This document shows positions 1 through 5,359 of a stretch of DNA of 6,509 bases, in pieces (within the stretch, counting starts at the first letter, position 1; each line of letters begins with the position of its first letter). A program made the translations under genes and the position numbers. This DNA comes from Cupriavidus sp. (GTDB taxonomy: Bacteria > Pseudomonadota > Gammaproteobacteria > Burkholderiales > Burkholderiaceae): the NCBI GenBank assembly GCA_013362725.1, contig JABFVP010000519.1, forward strand, positions 1-6,509. The letters are read 5' to 3'. The notes under the pieces are model-generated. The model had not been told where the DNA came from. It saw only the letters and a program-made list of their open reading frames with translations, and ran no database searches.

Positions 1-170
1 GTGGCTGGTGTGGCGGGGGTCGCACGGCGCGTGTCGCCCTGGCCCGGCATGACATCCGAGGCCGATGTGCCCGGCGCGCGCGTATCGGCGCCCGGCCGCG
101 TGGTGGTGGTCTGGGCCCACGCAGGCACGCTGATCAGCGCGGCCAGCGCAAAGATGGCGGTGTGTCTCAT
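1..170 (-). CDS. Small exported Thr/Pro/Ala-rich protein, N-terminal part (runs off window start)
   Basis: The reading frame starts at ATG 170-168 and is open to base 1, giving 56 complete residues and no stop. A ribosome binding site AAGGAGA lies about 5 bases before the ATG, which fixes the start. Residues 1-19 form a signal peptide (MRHTAIFALAALISVPAWA) with an AWA|Q cleavage site. The visible mature part is low in complexity, rich in Thr, Pro, Ala, Gly and Asp, with no Cys and no recognised domain. The product is therefore probably periplasmic or secreted; its function is unknown. It lies 87 bases downstream of a BON gene on the same strand, with a sigma-54-like element in that gap, so it may have its own promoter. 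The exported protein at 3818-4168 is similar in style, though I see no convincing alignment. The exact family cannot be judged from this fragment. Confidence 0.75.
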   Translation of the reverse strand, partial: MRHTAIFALAALISVPAWAQTTTTRPGADTRAPGTSASDVMPGQGDTRRATPATPA

Positions 171-230
171 GGCAGTCTCCTTCCTCGTCAACGGCCAGCG
201 GCGTTCGGCAGTGGCCGGAAGTGGCTCCGT

Positions 231-246
231 TGCGAAAGCCATGCCA
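231..246 (-). promoter_or_regulatory. Sigma-54-like -24/-12 element before the small exported protein gene
   Basis: Read on the minus strand, the site is TGGCATG-GCTT-TCGCA against the RpoN consensus TGGCACG-N4-TTGCW. It matches 10 of 12 fixed positions and has the required GG-N10-GC spacing (GG at 245-244, GC at 233-232). Transcription would start near 220, about 50 bases before the ATG at 170. It lies in the gap between the BON gene and the exported protein gene, in the correct orientation. A 10/12 match can occur by chance in GC-rich DNA, so this is a candidate only. Confidence 0.4.
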
Positions 247-257
247 GCGCGCGCAGC

Positions 258-533
258 TCAGCCGCCGGTGCGATCGGGCGCGACCTCGATGTGATTGACG
301 ACATCGTGCCCGCCGGCATGTGCGCGCACGCAGGCCTCCACCGCATCGCGGTCGACGGCGCTGCCGATGGCCCCTCGCAGCGTGATGCGGCCCTGCGCCA
401 CGTCCAGCGCAATCTCGCTCACGTCGAGGCCGCTGTCCCACAGGCGCTCGCACAGCGACGCCTGCAACGCCGTATCGGCCGCGCCGACGGCGTTGCCGCG
501 CGGGTTGGTGTCCGTCTTCGGGGAAGCAGGCAT
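258..533 (-). CDS. Small BON-domain protein (91 aa)
   Basis: This is a single BON domain at about residues 22-84, with the usual pattern of a Leu-rich helix (LCERLWDSG), a strand pair (IALDVAQGRITLRGAIGS), a helix and a closing strand (DVVNHIEV). BON domains are small lipid- or ligand-associated modules, best known from periplasmic OsmY and cytoplasmic Kbp. No signal peptide is visible, so a cytoplasmic location is likely. I chose ATG 533-531 because GGAGA lies about 8 bases upstream; the in-frame TTG at 539-537 would sit only 2-3 bases from it. The gene follows the larger BON gene by 24 bases and is probably co-transcribed. Its domain aligns with that neighbour at LCE, SG-LD, V-QG--TL-G and VNH--VA, suggesting an old tandem duplication. 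The function is not known beyond the domain. Confidence 0.85.
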   Translation of the reverse strand: MPASPKTDTNPRGNAVGAADTALQASLCERLWDSGLDVSEIALDVAQGRITLRGAIGSAVDRDAVEACVRAHAGGHDVVNHIEVAPDRTGG

Positions 534-557
534 GGGCAAGGTCTCCGCGCCGCGGCC

Positions 558-1112
558 TCAGTACATGCGCATGCCGTGGCCGGGATGACCCGCGGCACCG
601 GCCGGCCTTGCCACGTGCAAGTGGTTGACCAGGTCCCTGACGCCGAAGACCTCGTCGGCGATATCCTCGATGCGGTACTTCTGGTGCCGGTCCGGCACGC
701 TGCCTTCCAGCGTCACCACGCCCTGCTCGACCCGCACCTCGACCTCGTTCAGGTCCAGCCGACCACTGCGTGTCAGTTGCTCGCACAGGTCTTCCAGGAT
801 GCGTTCGTCGCTGCGCTGGTAGTTGCGCGGCCCGACCGGCCGCCACGGCTGCGCCCCGCCGCGATAGAGGTCCATGCGCTCGTTGTAGCCGGTGAACTGG
901 CGGTAGGGATCGGTCTTGCCCCGGGCTTGCGGGCGCTGGGCATCGCGGGGCCGCCATTCACCGGTCCCGCGGGCGCCGCTGAATTCGCCCGGATCGACGG
1001 GCTGGTCATAGTCATAGACGCCATAGGCACCCACGTAGTGGCTGCGCATGTCGGCCTCGGGCACGGCATTTTCGTGCCATGGCGGGCCGCGCCAGTTGTC
1101 TCTGCGATCCAT
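558..1112 (-). CDS. BON-domain protein with long charged/aromatic N-terminal region (184 aa)
   Basis: Residues 1-95 are a hydrophilic, probably disordered region rich in Arg, Asp, Gly, Tyr and Trp. Residues 96-168 are a BON domain that opens with the typical GPRNYQRSDERILEDLCEQL and closes with VFGVRDLVNHLHVA. The tail is a short Gly/His stretch. No signal peptide or membrane segment is present, so the protein is probably cytoplasmic, unlike OsmY. Start ATG 1112-1110 is supported by GGAGG five bases upstream. The gene begins 42 bases after the stop of the FMN reductase-like gene and ends 24 bases before the second BON gene, so the three look like one transcription unit. BON proteins of this form are common in proteobacterial stress regions. 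A stress or osmotic role is inferred from family and context, not shown here. Confidence 0.9.
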   Translation of the reverse strand: MDRRDNWRGPPWHENAVPEADMRSHYVGAYGVYDYDQPVDPGEFSGARGTGEWRPRDAQRPQARGKTDPYRQFTGYNERMDLYRGGAQPWRPVGPRNYQRSDERILEDLCEQLTRSGRLDLNEVEVRVEQGVVTLEGSVPDRHQKYRIEDIADEVFGVRDLVNHLHVARPAGAAGHPGHGMRMY

Positions 1113-1154
1113 TGTTGCCTCCGTTCTCTGCGTGCTTGCCCCGGGTCCGTTGCG

Positions 1155-2318
1155 CTACTTCAGCCGCGGCGGCACCAGGCCACGGTCCGCGGCACGCAGT
1201 TCGCCATGGCGCAGCTGCACGACCGCGCAAGCCAGCGCGCGCGCGACGTTGTCGACTTCTTCCTGCACGCCGGCATCGTGGTCCAGCGCGACGTGGCTGG
1301 TGGCATAAGGCTCGTAGTAGCCGATATACCGGTCCAGCCGCGCCTGGGCGCCGGCATCGATCAGTCCCATCCAGTCCAGCCAGTCCGACAGCGCGCGGCG
1401 CACGCCTTCGATGCCGGCGACGTCGCCATGCACCACCAGCCCGTAGGCGCGTCCGGCCAGGTGCTTGGGATAGTCCCACCCCGACAGCTCGATCGCCTTG
1501 GCGCGCGTCACGTCCTTGCCGTGCGTGGTGGTGGGATCCGGGTTGCCGCCATCGGCGCAGACCAGCCGGTCCATCATCAGCTTGAGCGGGCTGCTGACCT
1601 GGTACCAGTACACCGGCGTGACGATCAGCACGCCGTGGCAGGCCGCCCAGCGCGGGTAGATCTCGTTCATCCAGTCATTGACCTGGCCCAGCGCATGGTT
1701 GGGATAGCAACTGCACGGCCAGTGGCACAGCGGCATCGCGGTCGATACGCAGCCCTTGCATGGATAAATACGCAGTTGCGGGTCCGAAGCCAGGTGGCTC
1801 AGGTCGAGCACGTCGACCTCGATGCCCTGTGCTTCCAGCCGCTCGCGCGCGCGCCCGGCCAGGCGCCAGGATTTGGACATTTCGCCGGGGCAGGTGTAGT
1901 CGTTGCGCGAGGCCGCGCACACCAGCAGCACGCGCGAGCGCGTGGCCGGATCGGCCTGGCGCTGCTGGGCCACGCGCACCGCCTCGCTGGCGGCGCGCCA
2001 TTCGTCGGAGAGGTCGTAGTCCGGATCGGCATAGCCAGCACCCGCCTTGTGGGTGAGCGGCGCCTTGCGGCCCTGCGCATAGGCGTCCCAGGCGATGCGC
2101 TCGAGGCGGTCCAGCGCTTCGTCCTCCTGCCGGTAGGCCGGGTCGGTAAAGCGCGCCAGGAAGCGCCGGCGAAAGACGTCGCGCGGCAGCGGACTGGTGA
2201 TCTGGCCCTTGCGCACATCCTGCGGATCGCCGGCGTGGCGCGGCGCGCGCGGCGCATCGTGCGCGGGCCGGTCAGGGGTCGCGGGGGGCATGGGCGGCTT
2301 CGGCGGCTGCTCGGGCAT
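1155..2318 (-). CDS. Flavodoxin-fold NAD(P)H-dependent FMN reductase-like protein (387 aa)
   Basis: Residues 129-330 have the NADPH-dependent FMN reductase/flavodoxin fold: the first strand and phosphate loop RVLLVCAASRNDYTCPGEMSKS (split here as residues 129-150), and the hallmark TPVYWYQVSSPLKLMMDRL at 234-252 that frames the flavin. Such proteins reduce FMN or use bound FMN to reduce quinones or other acceptors in the cytoplasm. A 120-residue N-terminal extension holds a Pro-rich start, then a helical charged part and a DPDYDLSDEW stretch. An unusual cysteine cluster follows the second strand (C187, C190, C198, C202, C204). I chose ATG 2318-2316 because GGAGA lies 6 bases upstream; the frame stays open to 2843 only as a GC-rich artefact. 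It leads the minus-strand unit with the two BON genes, and a sigma-54-like element lies upstream. The physiological substrate is unknown. Confidence 0.85.
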   Translation of the reverse strand: MPEQPPKPPMPPATPDRPAHDAPRAPRHAGDPQDVRKGQITSPLPRDVFRRRFLARFTDPAYRQEDEALDRLERIAWDAYAQGRKAPLTHKAGAGYADPDYDLSDEWRAASEAVRVAQQRQADPATRSRVLLVCAASRNDYTCPGEMSKSWRLAGRARERLEAQGIEVDVLDLSHLASDPQLRIYPCKGCVSTAMPLCHWPCSCYPNHALGQVNDWMNEIYPRWAACHGVLIVTPVYWYQVSSPLKLMMDRLVCADGGNPDPTTTHGKDVTRAKAIELSGWDYPKHLAGRAYGLVVHGDVAGIEGVRRALSDWLDWMGLIDAGAQARLDRYIGYYEPYATSHVALDHDAGVQEEVDNVARALACAVVQLRHGELRAADRGLVPPRLK

Positions 2319-2352
2319 GTCGGTCTCCGTACAGGTCGTTGCGCACCGGACA

Positions 2353-2368
2353 TGCAAGATGAGCGCCA
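2353..2368 (-). promoter_or_regulatory. Sigma-54-like -24/-12 element before the FMN reductase-BON unit
   Basis: On the minus strand the site reads TGGCGCT-CATC-TTGCA, matching 10 of 12 fixed consensus positions with a perfect -12 box and exact GG-N10-GC spacing (GG 2367-2366, GC 2355-2354). Transcription would start near 2342, about 24 bases before the ATG at 2318. The GC-to-start-codon distance is nearly the same as for the opposite-facing element at 2522-2537. It is a candidate only. Confidence 0.4.
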
Positions 2369-2384
2369 CCGCCGCGCAAGGTGT

Positions 2385-2400
2385 GCGCCGCGCGCGGCGC
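2385..2400. repeat. 16-bp perfect palindrome in the divergent intergenic region
   Basis: The sequence GCGCCGCGCGCGGCGC is a perfect 16-base inverted repeat. It lies between the two divergent candidate promoters, just upstream of the minus-strand one, and is followed by AGCTTTTACAG. It could be a protein-binding site or simply a product of the GC-rich composition. There is no T-tract that would make it a normal terminator. Confidence 0.4.
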
Positions 2401-2479
2401 GCAGCTTTTACAGGCGCGCCCCGGCGCTGCATGTACATTTTTCCCCGCATTTGGTGCCTGCCGCTGGCCGCTGCGGGCG

Positions 2480-2499
2480 CGCGCTGTTTCTGCAGCGCG
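2480..2499. promoter_or_regulatory. Interrupted dyad CGCGCTG-N6-CAGCGCG, possible regulator site
   Basis: Two perfect 7-base arms (2480-2486 and 2493-2499) flank a 6-base centre, TTTCTG. The dyad ends 22 bases before the -24 box of the candidate promoter at 2522-2537. Its size and symmetry would suit a dimeric DNA-binding protein. It matches no operator consensus known to me, and the GC-rich arms lower its significance. Confidence 0.25.
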
Positions 2500-2521
2500 A
2501 CGGATCTGCCTTCCGCGGTGC

Positions 2522-2537
2522 TGGCACGGAACCTGCC
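2522..2537 (+). promoter_or_regulatory. Sigma-54-like -24/-12 element before the DUF421 gene
   Basis: The site reads TGGCACG-GAAC-CTGCC. The -24 box is a perfect match, the -12 box has two departures, and the GG-N10-GC spacing is exact (GG 2523-2524, GC 2535-2536), for 10 of 12 positions overall. Transcription would start near 2548, about 23 bases before the ATG at 2571. The non-consensus ends of the -12 box could make it weak. It is a candidate only. Confidence 0.4.
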
Positions 2538-2570
2538 GCCTTGGCGGGAAATCGACAGCGGGATACCGCA

Positions 2571-3173
2571 ATGGAGAACATCCAAGTGATTGCCGAGGCG
2601 ATGCGCGGACTGCTTGGCGACGGTGACGACCTGGCCTGGTGGCAGGCCGGCCTGCGCGCCGCCATGGTTTTCGTCGGCACCTGGGCGCTGTTGCGTCTTG
2701 CGGGAAGGCGTGCCTTTGCACAGAAGAGCTCGTTCGATTTGTGCATCGTGCTGCTGCTGGGCGCGGTGCTGTCGCGCGCGGTGGTGGGCGCGACCTCGCT
2801 CGCGGCGGCCTTTGCCGCGGCGCTGGTGCTGGTGCTGCTGCACCGGGCGGTAGGATGGCTGTCGAGCCGTTCACCCGGATTCGACCACGCCACCGCCGGC
2901 AACGCGCTGGACCTGATGCGCGGCGGCGAACTCGACCGCGAGCGCCTGCGCGGCGCGATGCTGACCGAGGAAGACCTCAGGGCCAACCTGCGCGCGACCC
3001 TGCAGACCGACAGCTTCAACGACCTCGGGCGCGTGGTGCTGGAGCGCGACGGCAAGGTGACGTTCGTGCGTGCGCAGCAAGCTGAGCCGCCTCCCGCGCC
3101 GCCACATCCCGCCACCGGCACGGTGGCGCGCGGCAATGGCGTGCCGGTGCAGGCCTCGGAGGCGCGGCGATGA
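2571..3173 (+). CDS. DUF421 (YetF-type) membrane protein (200 aa)
   Basis: The protein has three hydrophobic helices near residues 24-41, 56-73 and 75-92. The DUF421 signature RLAGRRAFAQKSSFDLCIV runs from about residue 42 into the second helix and is followed by LLGAVLSRAVVG. The soluble C-terminal half carries the family's typical GGELDRERLRGAMLTEEDL and LERDGKVTFV segments (about 118-166). A Pro/Ala-rich tail (170-200) is extra. It is an inner-membrane protein with a cytoplasmic domain; the family has no settled biochemical function, though members occur in stress and sporulation regulons. The frame is open far upstream, so ATG 2571 was chosen because family similarity begins there; only a weak GGGA precedes it. 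Its stop overlaps the cinA-like start in ATGA, so translation is probably coupled. Confidence 0.85.
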   Translation: MENIQVIAEAMRGLLGDGDDLAWWQAGLRAAMVFVGTWALLRLAGRRAFAQKSSFDLCIVLLLGAVLSRAVVGATSLAAAFAAALVLVLLHRAVGWLSSRSPGFDHATAGNALDLMRGGELDRERLRGAMLTEEDLRANLRATLQTDSFNDLGRVVLERDGKVTFVRAQQAEPPPAPPHPATGTVARGNGVPVQASEARR

Positions 3174-3736
3174 TCCATGCCAGCGCTGGCGGCGGCGACA
3201 ACCTCGGCATCGCTCGCTATCTGCTGCGCCACGGGCTGCGCGTGGTCACGGCGGAATCCTGCACCGCCGGCCTGATCGCCTCGCGCATCGCCGAGGTGCC
3301 CGGCTGCGGCGATGTGTTGCGCTGTGCGATCGTGGCCTACTCGCCGTCGGCCAAGGAACAGCTGCTGCACGTTCCGGCCGAGACCATCCGGCGCCATGGC
3401 CTGACCAGTGAGGCGGTCTCCCTGGCGATGGCGCGCGGTGCCATGCAGCTGACCGGCGCGGACCTGGCGATCGCCAACACCGGCGTTGCCGATGGCGGCG
3501 GCGACGGCGACATCCCCGCCGGCACGCAATGCTTTGCCTGGGTGTTCCGCCGCCACGGCCACGCCGCGCACGACGTGATCTCGCACGCGCAAGGCATCGC
3601 GGTCTTTACCGAAACACGCCGCTTTGCCGGCCCGCGCAACGCCGTGCGCGAAGCCGCCGCCGACTGGGCGCTGGCACGGATCTGCCATTACCACGAACTG
3701 GCGCGCAGCGGACACGGCCGCGAGCCGCGCGCATGA
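3170..3736 (+). CDS. CinA C-terminal domain / PncC-type nicotinamide-nucleotide amidohydrolase (188 aa)
   Basis: This is a stand-alone CinA C-terminal domain. Family members deamidate nicotinamide mononucleotide to nicotinic acid mononucleotide in the cytoplasm, recycling NAD. Visible motifs are AESCTAGLIASRIAEVPG (residues 28-45, with S30 in the expected active position), IVAYSPSAKEQLLHV (54-68, with Y57 and K62 in the positions known to matter) and the late FAGPRNAVREAAADWAL (152-168). The central TG-AGP-GG motif of the family is altered here to NTGVADGGGDG (103-113), with Asp-Gly where Gly-Pro is usual. The start ATG overlaps the DUF421 stop by 4 bases, and GGAGG (3158-3162) lies 7 bases upstream. 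At 188 aa it is slightly longer than typical PncC (about 165), owing to short N- and C-terminal extensions. The N-terminal CinA domain is absent. Confidence 0.88.
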   Translation: MIHASAGGGDNLGIARYLLRHGLRVVTAESCTAGLIASRIAEVPGCGDVLRCAIVAYSPSAKEQLLHVPAETIRRHGLTSEAVSLAMARGAMQLTGADLAIANTGVADGGGDGDIPAGTQCFAWVFRRHGHAAHDVISHAQGIAVFTETRRFAGPRNAVREAAADWALARICHYHELARSGHGREPRA

Positions 3737-3817
3737 ATCGCCAGCGCGCCGAAACGGCATGCCGGCAATTCCGAGGGCCCTGGGCCCGACCGACGTAGTC
3801 TTGCAATGGAGACCATC

Positions 3818-4168
3818 ATGAAACGCACTCTCGCTACCACGGCACTGGTCGTCGGCACCGCGCTCTGCCTGCCGGCCTTTGCCCAGCAAGCGCCGGCGTC
3901 GCCGAACGTGGCGAACCCCAGCGCGCCACCGATCGAAGGTTCCCCACCGGCCTCGCGCAACCAGCCGGCCGCTACCGACATGGGCGCCGCCTCCGGCCCG
4001 GGCGCCCGGGACACCATGAAGAAGTCCAAGTCCAAGGCCAAGTCGGACAAGGCCACGCACACCTCGCGCAGCAAGAAGCCACGCGAGCAAGGCGCGCCGC
4101 CCGCACCGACCGCCGATGCGCCAAGCGGTCCCAAGGGCGATTCGCCGAATCCGGCGCCGAAGCAGTAA
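3818..4168 (+). CDS. Small exported Lys/Pro/Ala-rich protein (116 aa)
   Basis: Residues 1-22 are a clear signal peptide (MKRTLATTALVVGTALCLPA then FA) with an AFA|QQ cleavage site, so the product is periplasmic or secreted. The mature part is low in complexity: a Pro/Ala/Ser/Asn-rich stretch (23-66), a strongly basic Lys/Ser/Arg block (67-89) and a Pro/Gly/Ala-rich end. It has no Cys and no recognised domain, and is probably disordered. Start ATG 3818-3820 was preferred over ATG 3806 because GGAGA lies 5 bases before it and the signal peptide starts there. It follows the cinA-like gene by 81 bases on the same strand; it may be the last gene of that unit or have its own promoter, which I could not identify. 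The function is unknown; the basic block could bind nucleic acid, phosphate polymers or the envelope. Confidence 0.78.
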   Translation: MKRTLATTALVVGTALCLPAFAQQAPASPNVANPSAPPIEGSPPASRNQPAATDMGAASGPGARDTMKKSKSKAKSDKATHTSRSKKPREQGAPPAPTADAPSGPKGDSPNPAPKQ

Positions 4169-4185
4169 GCGTCTTGTCGATCCCG

Positions 4186-4216
4186 GGCACACGGCGCGCG
4201 CTGCGCGCCCTGTGCC
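4186..4216. terminator. Strong stem-loop between convergent genes, likely bidirectional terminator
   Basis: Arms GGCACACGGCGCGC (4186-4199) and GCGCGCCCTGTGCC (4203-4216) pair over 14 positions with one C-C mismatch and a 3-base loop. The hairpin lies between the plus-strand stop at 4168 and the minus-strand stop at 4247-4245, where both units need to end. No T-tract follows on either strand, so it is not a classical Rho-independent terminator. It may still block or pause polymerase, or protect the 3' ends. Confidence 0.55.
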
Positions 4217-4244
4217 GTCGATGTCGACAGGCGTCGTGGCAGTG

Positions 4245-4862
4245 CTAGCCGCCGCCGCGCATCGCTCGCGTCGCCTGCGCCAGCAGGGCCTCGCGTTCAC
4301 GCCGGCGCCAGCGCACGCAGCGCCATAGCTCCTCCAGATACGGAAGCCCCGCGAGCACCACCACCGCCACCAGCAGGCCGGCCAGGTACGCCGGCGGCAG
4401 CGGCTCGGGCTTCAGCGCCAGCGCCATCCGCGCCGGCTCGGGGCCGCGCCCGGACAAGGCCAGAAACTGGTCCCAGTGCAGCACCACCACATACGACGCC
4501 GCGGCCAACGGCAGCACTTCGAGCAGGCTGTGCATGTGCTGCTCGACCGGCGCGATATGGCGGCGCTTGCTGGCGTAATGCACATCCCACCACGCGGTGA
4601 TCTCGTGGATCACCAGCGCCGCCAGCACCACCCCGATCACCAGTGCATTGACTTCCAGGAACAGTACCAGCAGCAGCGGCAGGCCCACCTCGGCCAGCAT
4701 CAATATGTGCAGCAGCGATTCGGTGACGCCGGCATTGCGTTCGATCTGCGTGGCCCGGTGGCAGAGCCAGTCGCCCACGCCGGCCAGCAGCCACAGCGGC
4801 ACCATCCCGTACATCAGCACGAGCCGGGCGGCGTGTTCGAAGGCATGGAGGTCGGCCGGCAT
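4245..4862 (-). CDS. Uncharacterised polytopic membrane protein with conserved-looking His/Glu motifs (205 aa)
   Basis: I see about five hydrophobic segments (near 14-31, 49-66, 68-87, 112-130 and 158-176), so this is an inner-membrane protein. Polar motifs sit at the membrane edges: GDWLCHRATQIE (30-41), ESLLH (48-52), HE (86-87), WWDVHYASKRRH (91-102) and EQHMHSLLE (107-115). Clustered His, Glu and Asp in a membrane protein are reminiscent of integral membrane metal enzymes, but the spacing does not match the fatty acid desaturase/hydroxylase boxes I know, and there is no GGDEF or EAL motif. The C-terminus is Arg-rich. Start ATG 4862-4860 has a poor ribosome binding site but allows the first helix to be complete. 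It lies 27 bases after the DUF2383 gene and is probably its co-transcribed partner. I do not assign a function. Confidence 0.8.
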   Translation of the reverse strand: MPADLHAFEHAARLVLMYGMVPLWLLAGVGDWLCHRATQIERNAGVTESLLHILMLAEVGLPLLLVLFLEVNALVIGVVLAALVIHEITAWWDVHYASKRRHIAPVEQHMHSLLEVLPLAAASYVVVLHWDQFLALSGRGPEPARMALALKPEPLPPAYLAGLLVAVVVLAGLPYLEELWRCVRWRRREREALLAQATRAMRGGG

Positions 4863-4889
4863 GGCAGGCTCTGGTCCGATGCGCGGCGC

Positions 4890-5324
4890 CTAGGGCCGTT
4901 CTTGCGGCGCGCGGTACTGCTGCCGCAGCACCCGGAACAGCTCGTGGTTCAACTGCACGCCGCGATACTGCCTGCGCACCACGGCGCGCAGGCGCGAGCC
5001 CAGCACATGTGTGCGCAGCGCCCGCGCATAGCGCCGCTGCACCGCGTGCTCGCGCTTGCTGATGGCCTGCACGATGGAACGGTCGGAGCTGTGCTTGCCG
5101 ATCCCGGGGCTCGCGGGGGCGGGGACAGCGGCCGGCACCTCGCCCAGGTCGAGCAGGCATGCCTGCAGTTCATGCGCGGCATGGGCAAAGGCATTGGCGC
5201 GGCTGGTCAGCACCGATTTGAGGTGGGGGTTGGCCGCCGCGGTGGCGGCGCGGCGGCAGCCCAGCTCGCCGTCGCGCGAGGCCGCGATCAGCGCGTTGAG
5301 CAACAGGATTTTTTTCTTCGCCAT
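4890..5324 (-). CDS. DUF2383 / PA2169-type four-helix-bundle protein (144 aa)
   Basis: The N-terminal half (residues 5-62) matches the DUF2383 pattern: ILLLNALIAASRDGELGCRR, then an Ala-rich helix (AATAAANPHLKSVLTSRANA) and AAHELQACLLDLG. These are ferritin-like helical bundles of unknown activity, named after P. aeruginosa PA2169. A Pro/Ala linker follows (about 63-75), then two basic helices (81-140) rich in Arg. No signal peptide is present, so the protein is cytoplasmic. Start ATG 5324-5322 is supported by AGGTG about 5 bases upstream. Codons 3-6 contain an A7 run, unusual in such GC-rich DNA. The gene sits 35 bases after the small membrane protein gene and 27 before the His/Glu-rich one, so block C looks like an operon. 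The metal ligands of true ferritins are not evident. A role in stress survival is inferred from the family only. Confidence 0.78.
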   Translation of the reverse strand: MAKKKILLLNALIAASRDGELGCRRAATAAANPHLKSVLTSRANAFAHAAHELQACLLDLGEVPAAVPAPASPGIGKHSSDRSIVQAISKREHAVQRRYARALRTHVLGSRLRAVVRRQYRGVQLNHELFRVLRQQYRAPQERP

Positions 5325-5359
5325 GGCACACCTGCCCTGGTCCGCGGGCGGACCGTGAA

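Noticed and set aside
537..539. TTG at 539-537 as the start of the small BON gene
   Set aside because: It sits only 2-3 bases from the GGAGA ribosome binding site; the ATG at 533 has proper spacing.
1065..1079. Minus-strand TGGCACG-AAAA-TGCC inside the larger BON gene as a sigma-54 promoter
   Set aside because: Again the spacing is GG-N9-GC, and it lies within a coding region near the gene start, pointing into the gene itself.
2407..2430. TTTACA with a downstream CATGTA or TGTACA as a sigma-70 promoter before the DUF421 gene
   Set aside because: The -10 boxes match poorly or the spacers are too long (19-21 bases); I could not support a sigma-70 promoter.
162..3173. A plus-strand open frame of 1003 codons across the whole of block A
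   Set aside because: It is antisense to four genes with clear domains and ribosome binding sites. Only its last 200 codons (the DUF421 gene) show a family pattern; the rest is a GC-rich frame lacking stops.
3672..3686. TGGCACG-GAT-CTGCC inside the cinA-like gene as another sigma-54 promoter
   Set aside because: The spacing is GG-N9-GC, one base short, which is not tolerated by RpoN. It also lies inside coding sequence and shows that partial matches arise by chance here.
2408..4300. A minus-strand open frame of 630 codons opposite DUF421, the cinA-like gene and the exported protein gene
   Set aside because: Its translation has no recognisable domain and it opposes three genes with clear motifs or signal peptides. 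It is an artefact of high GC.
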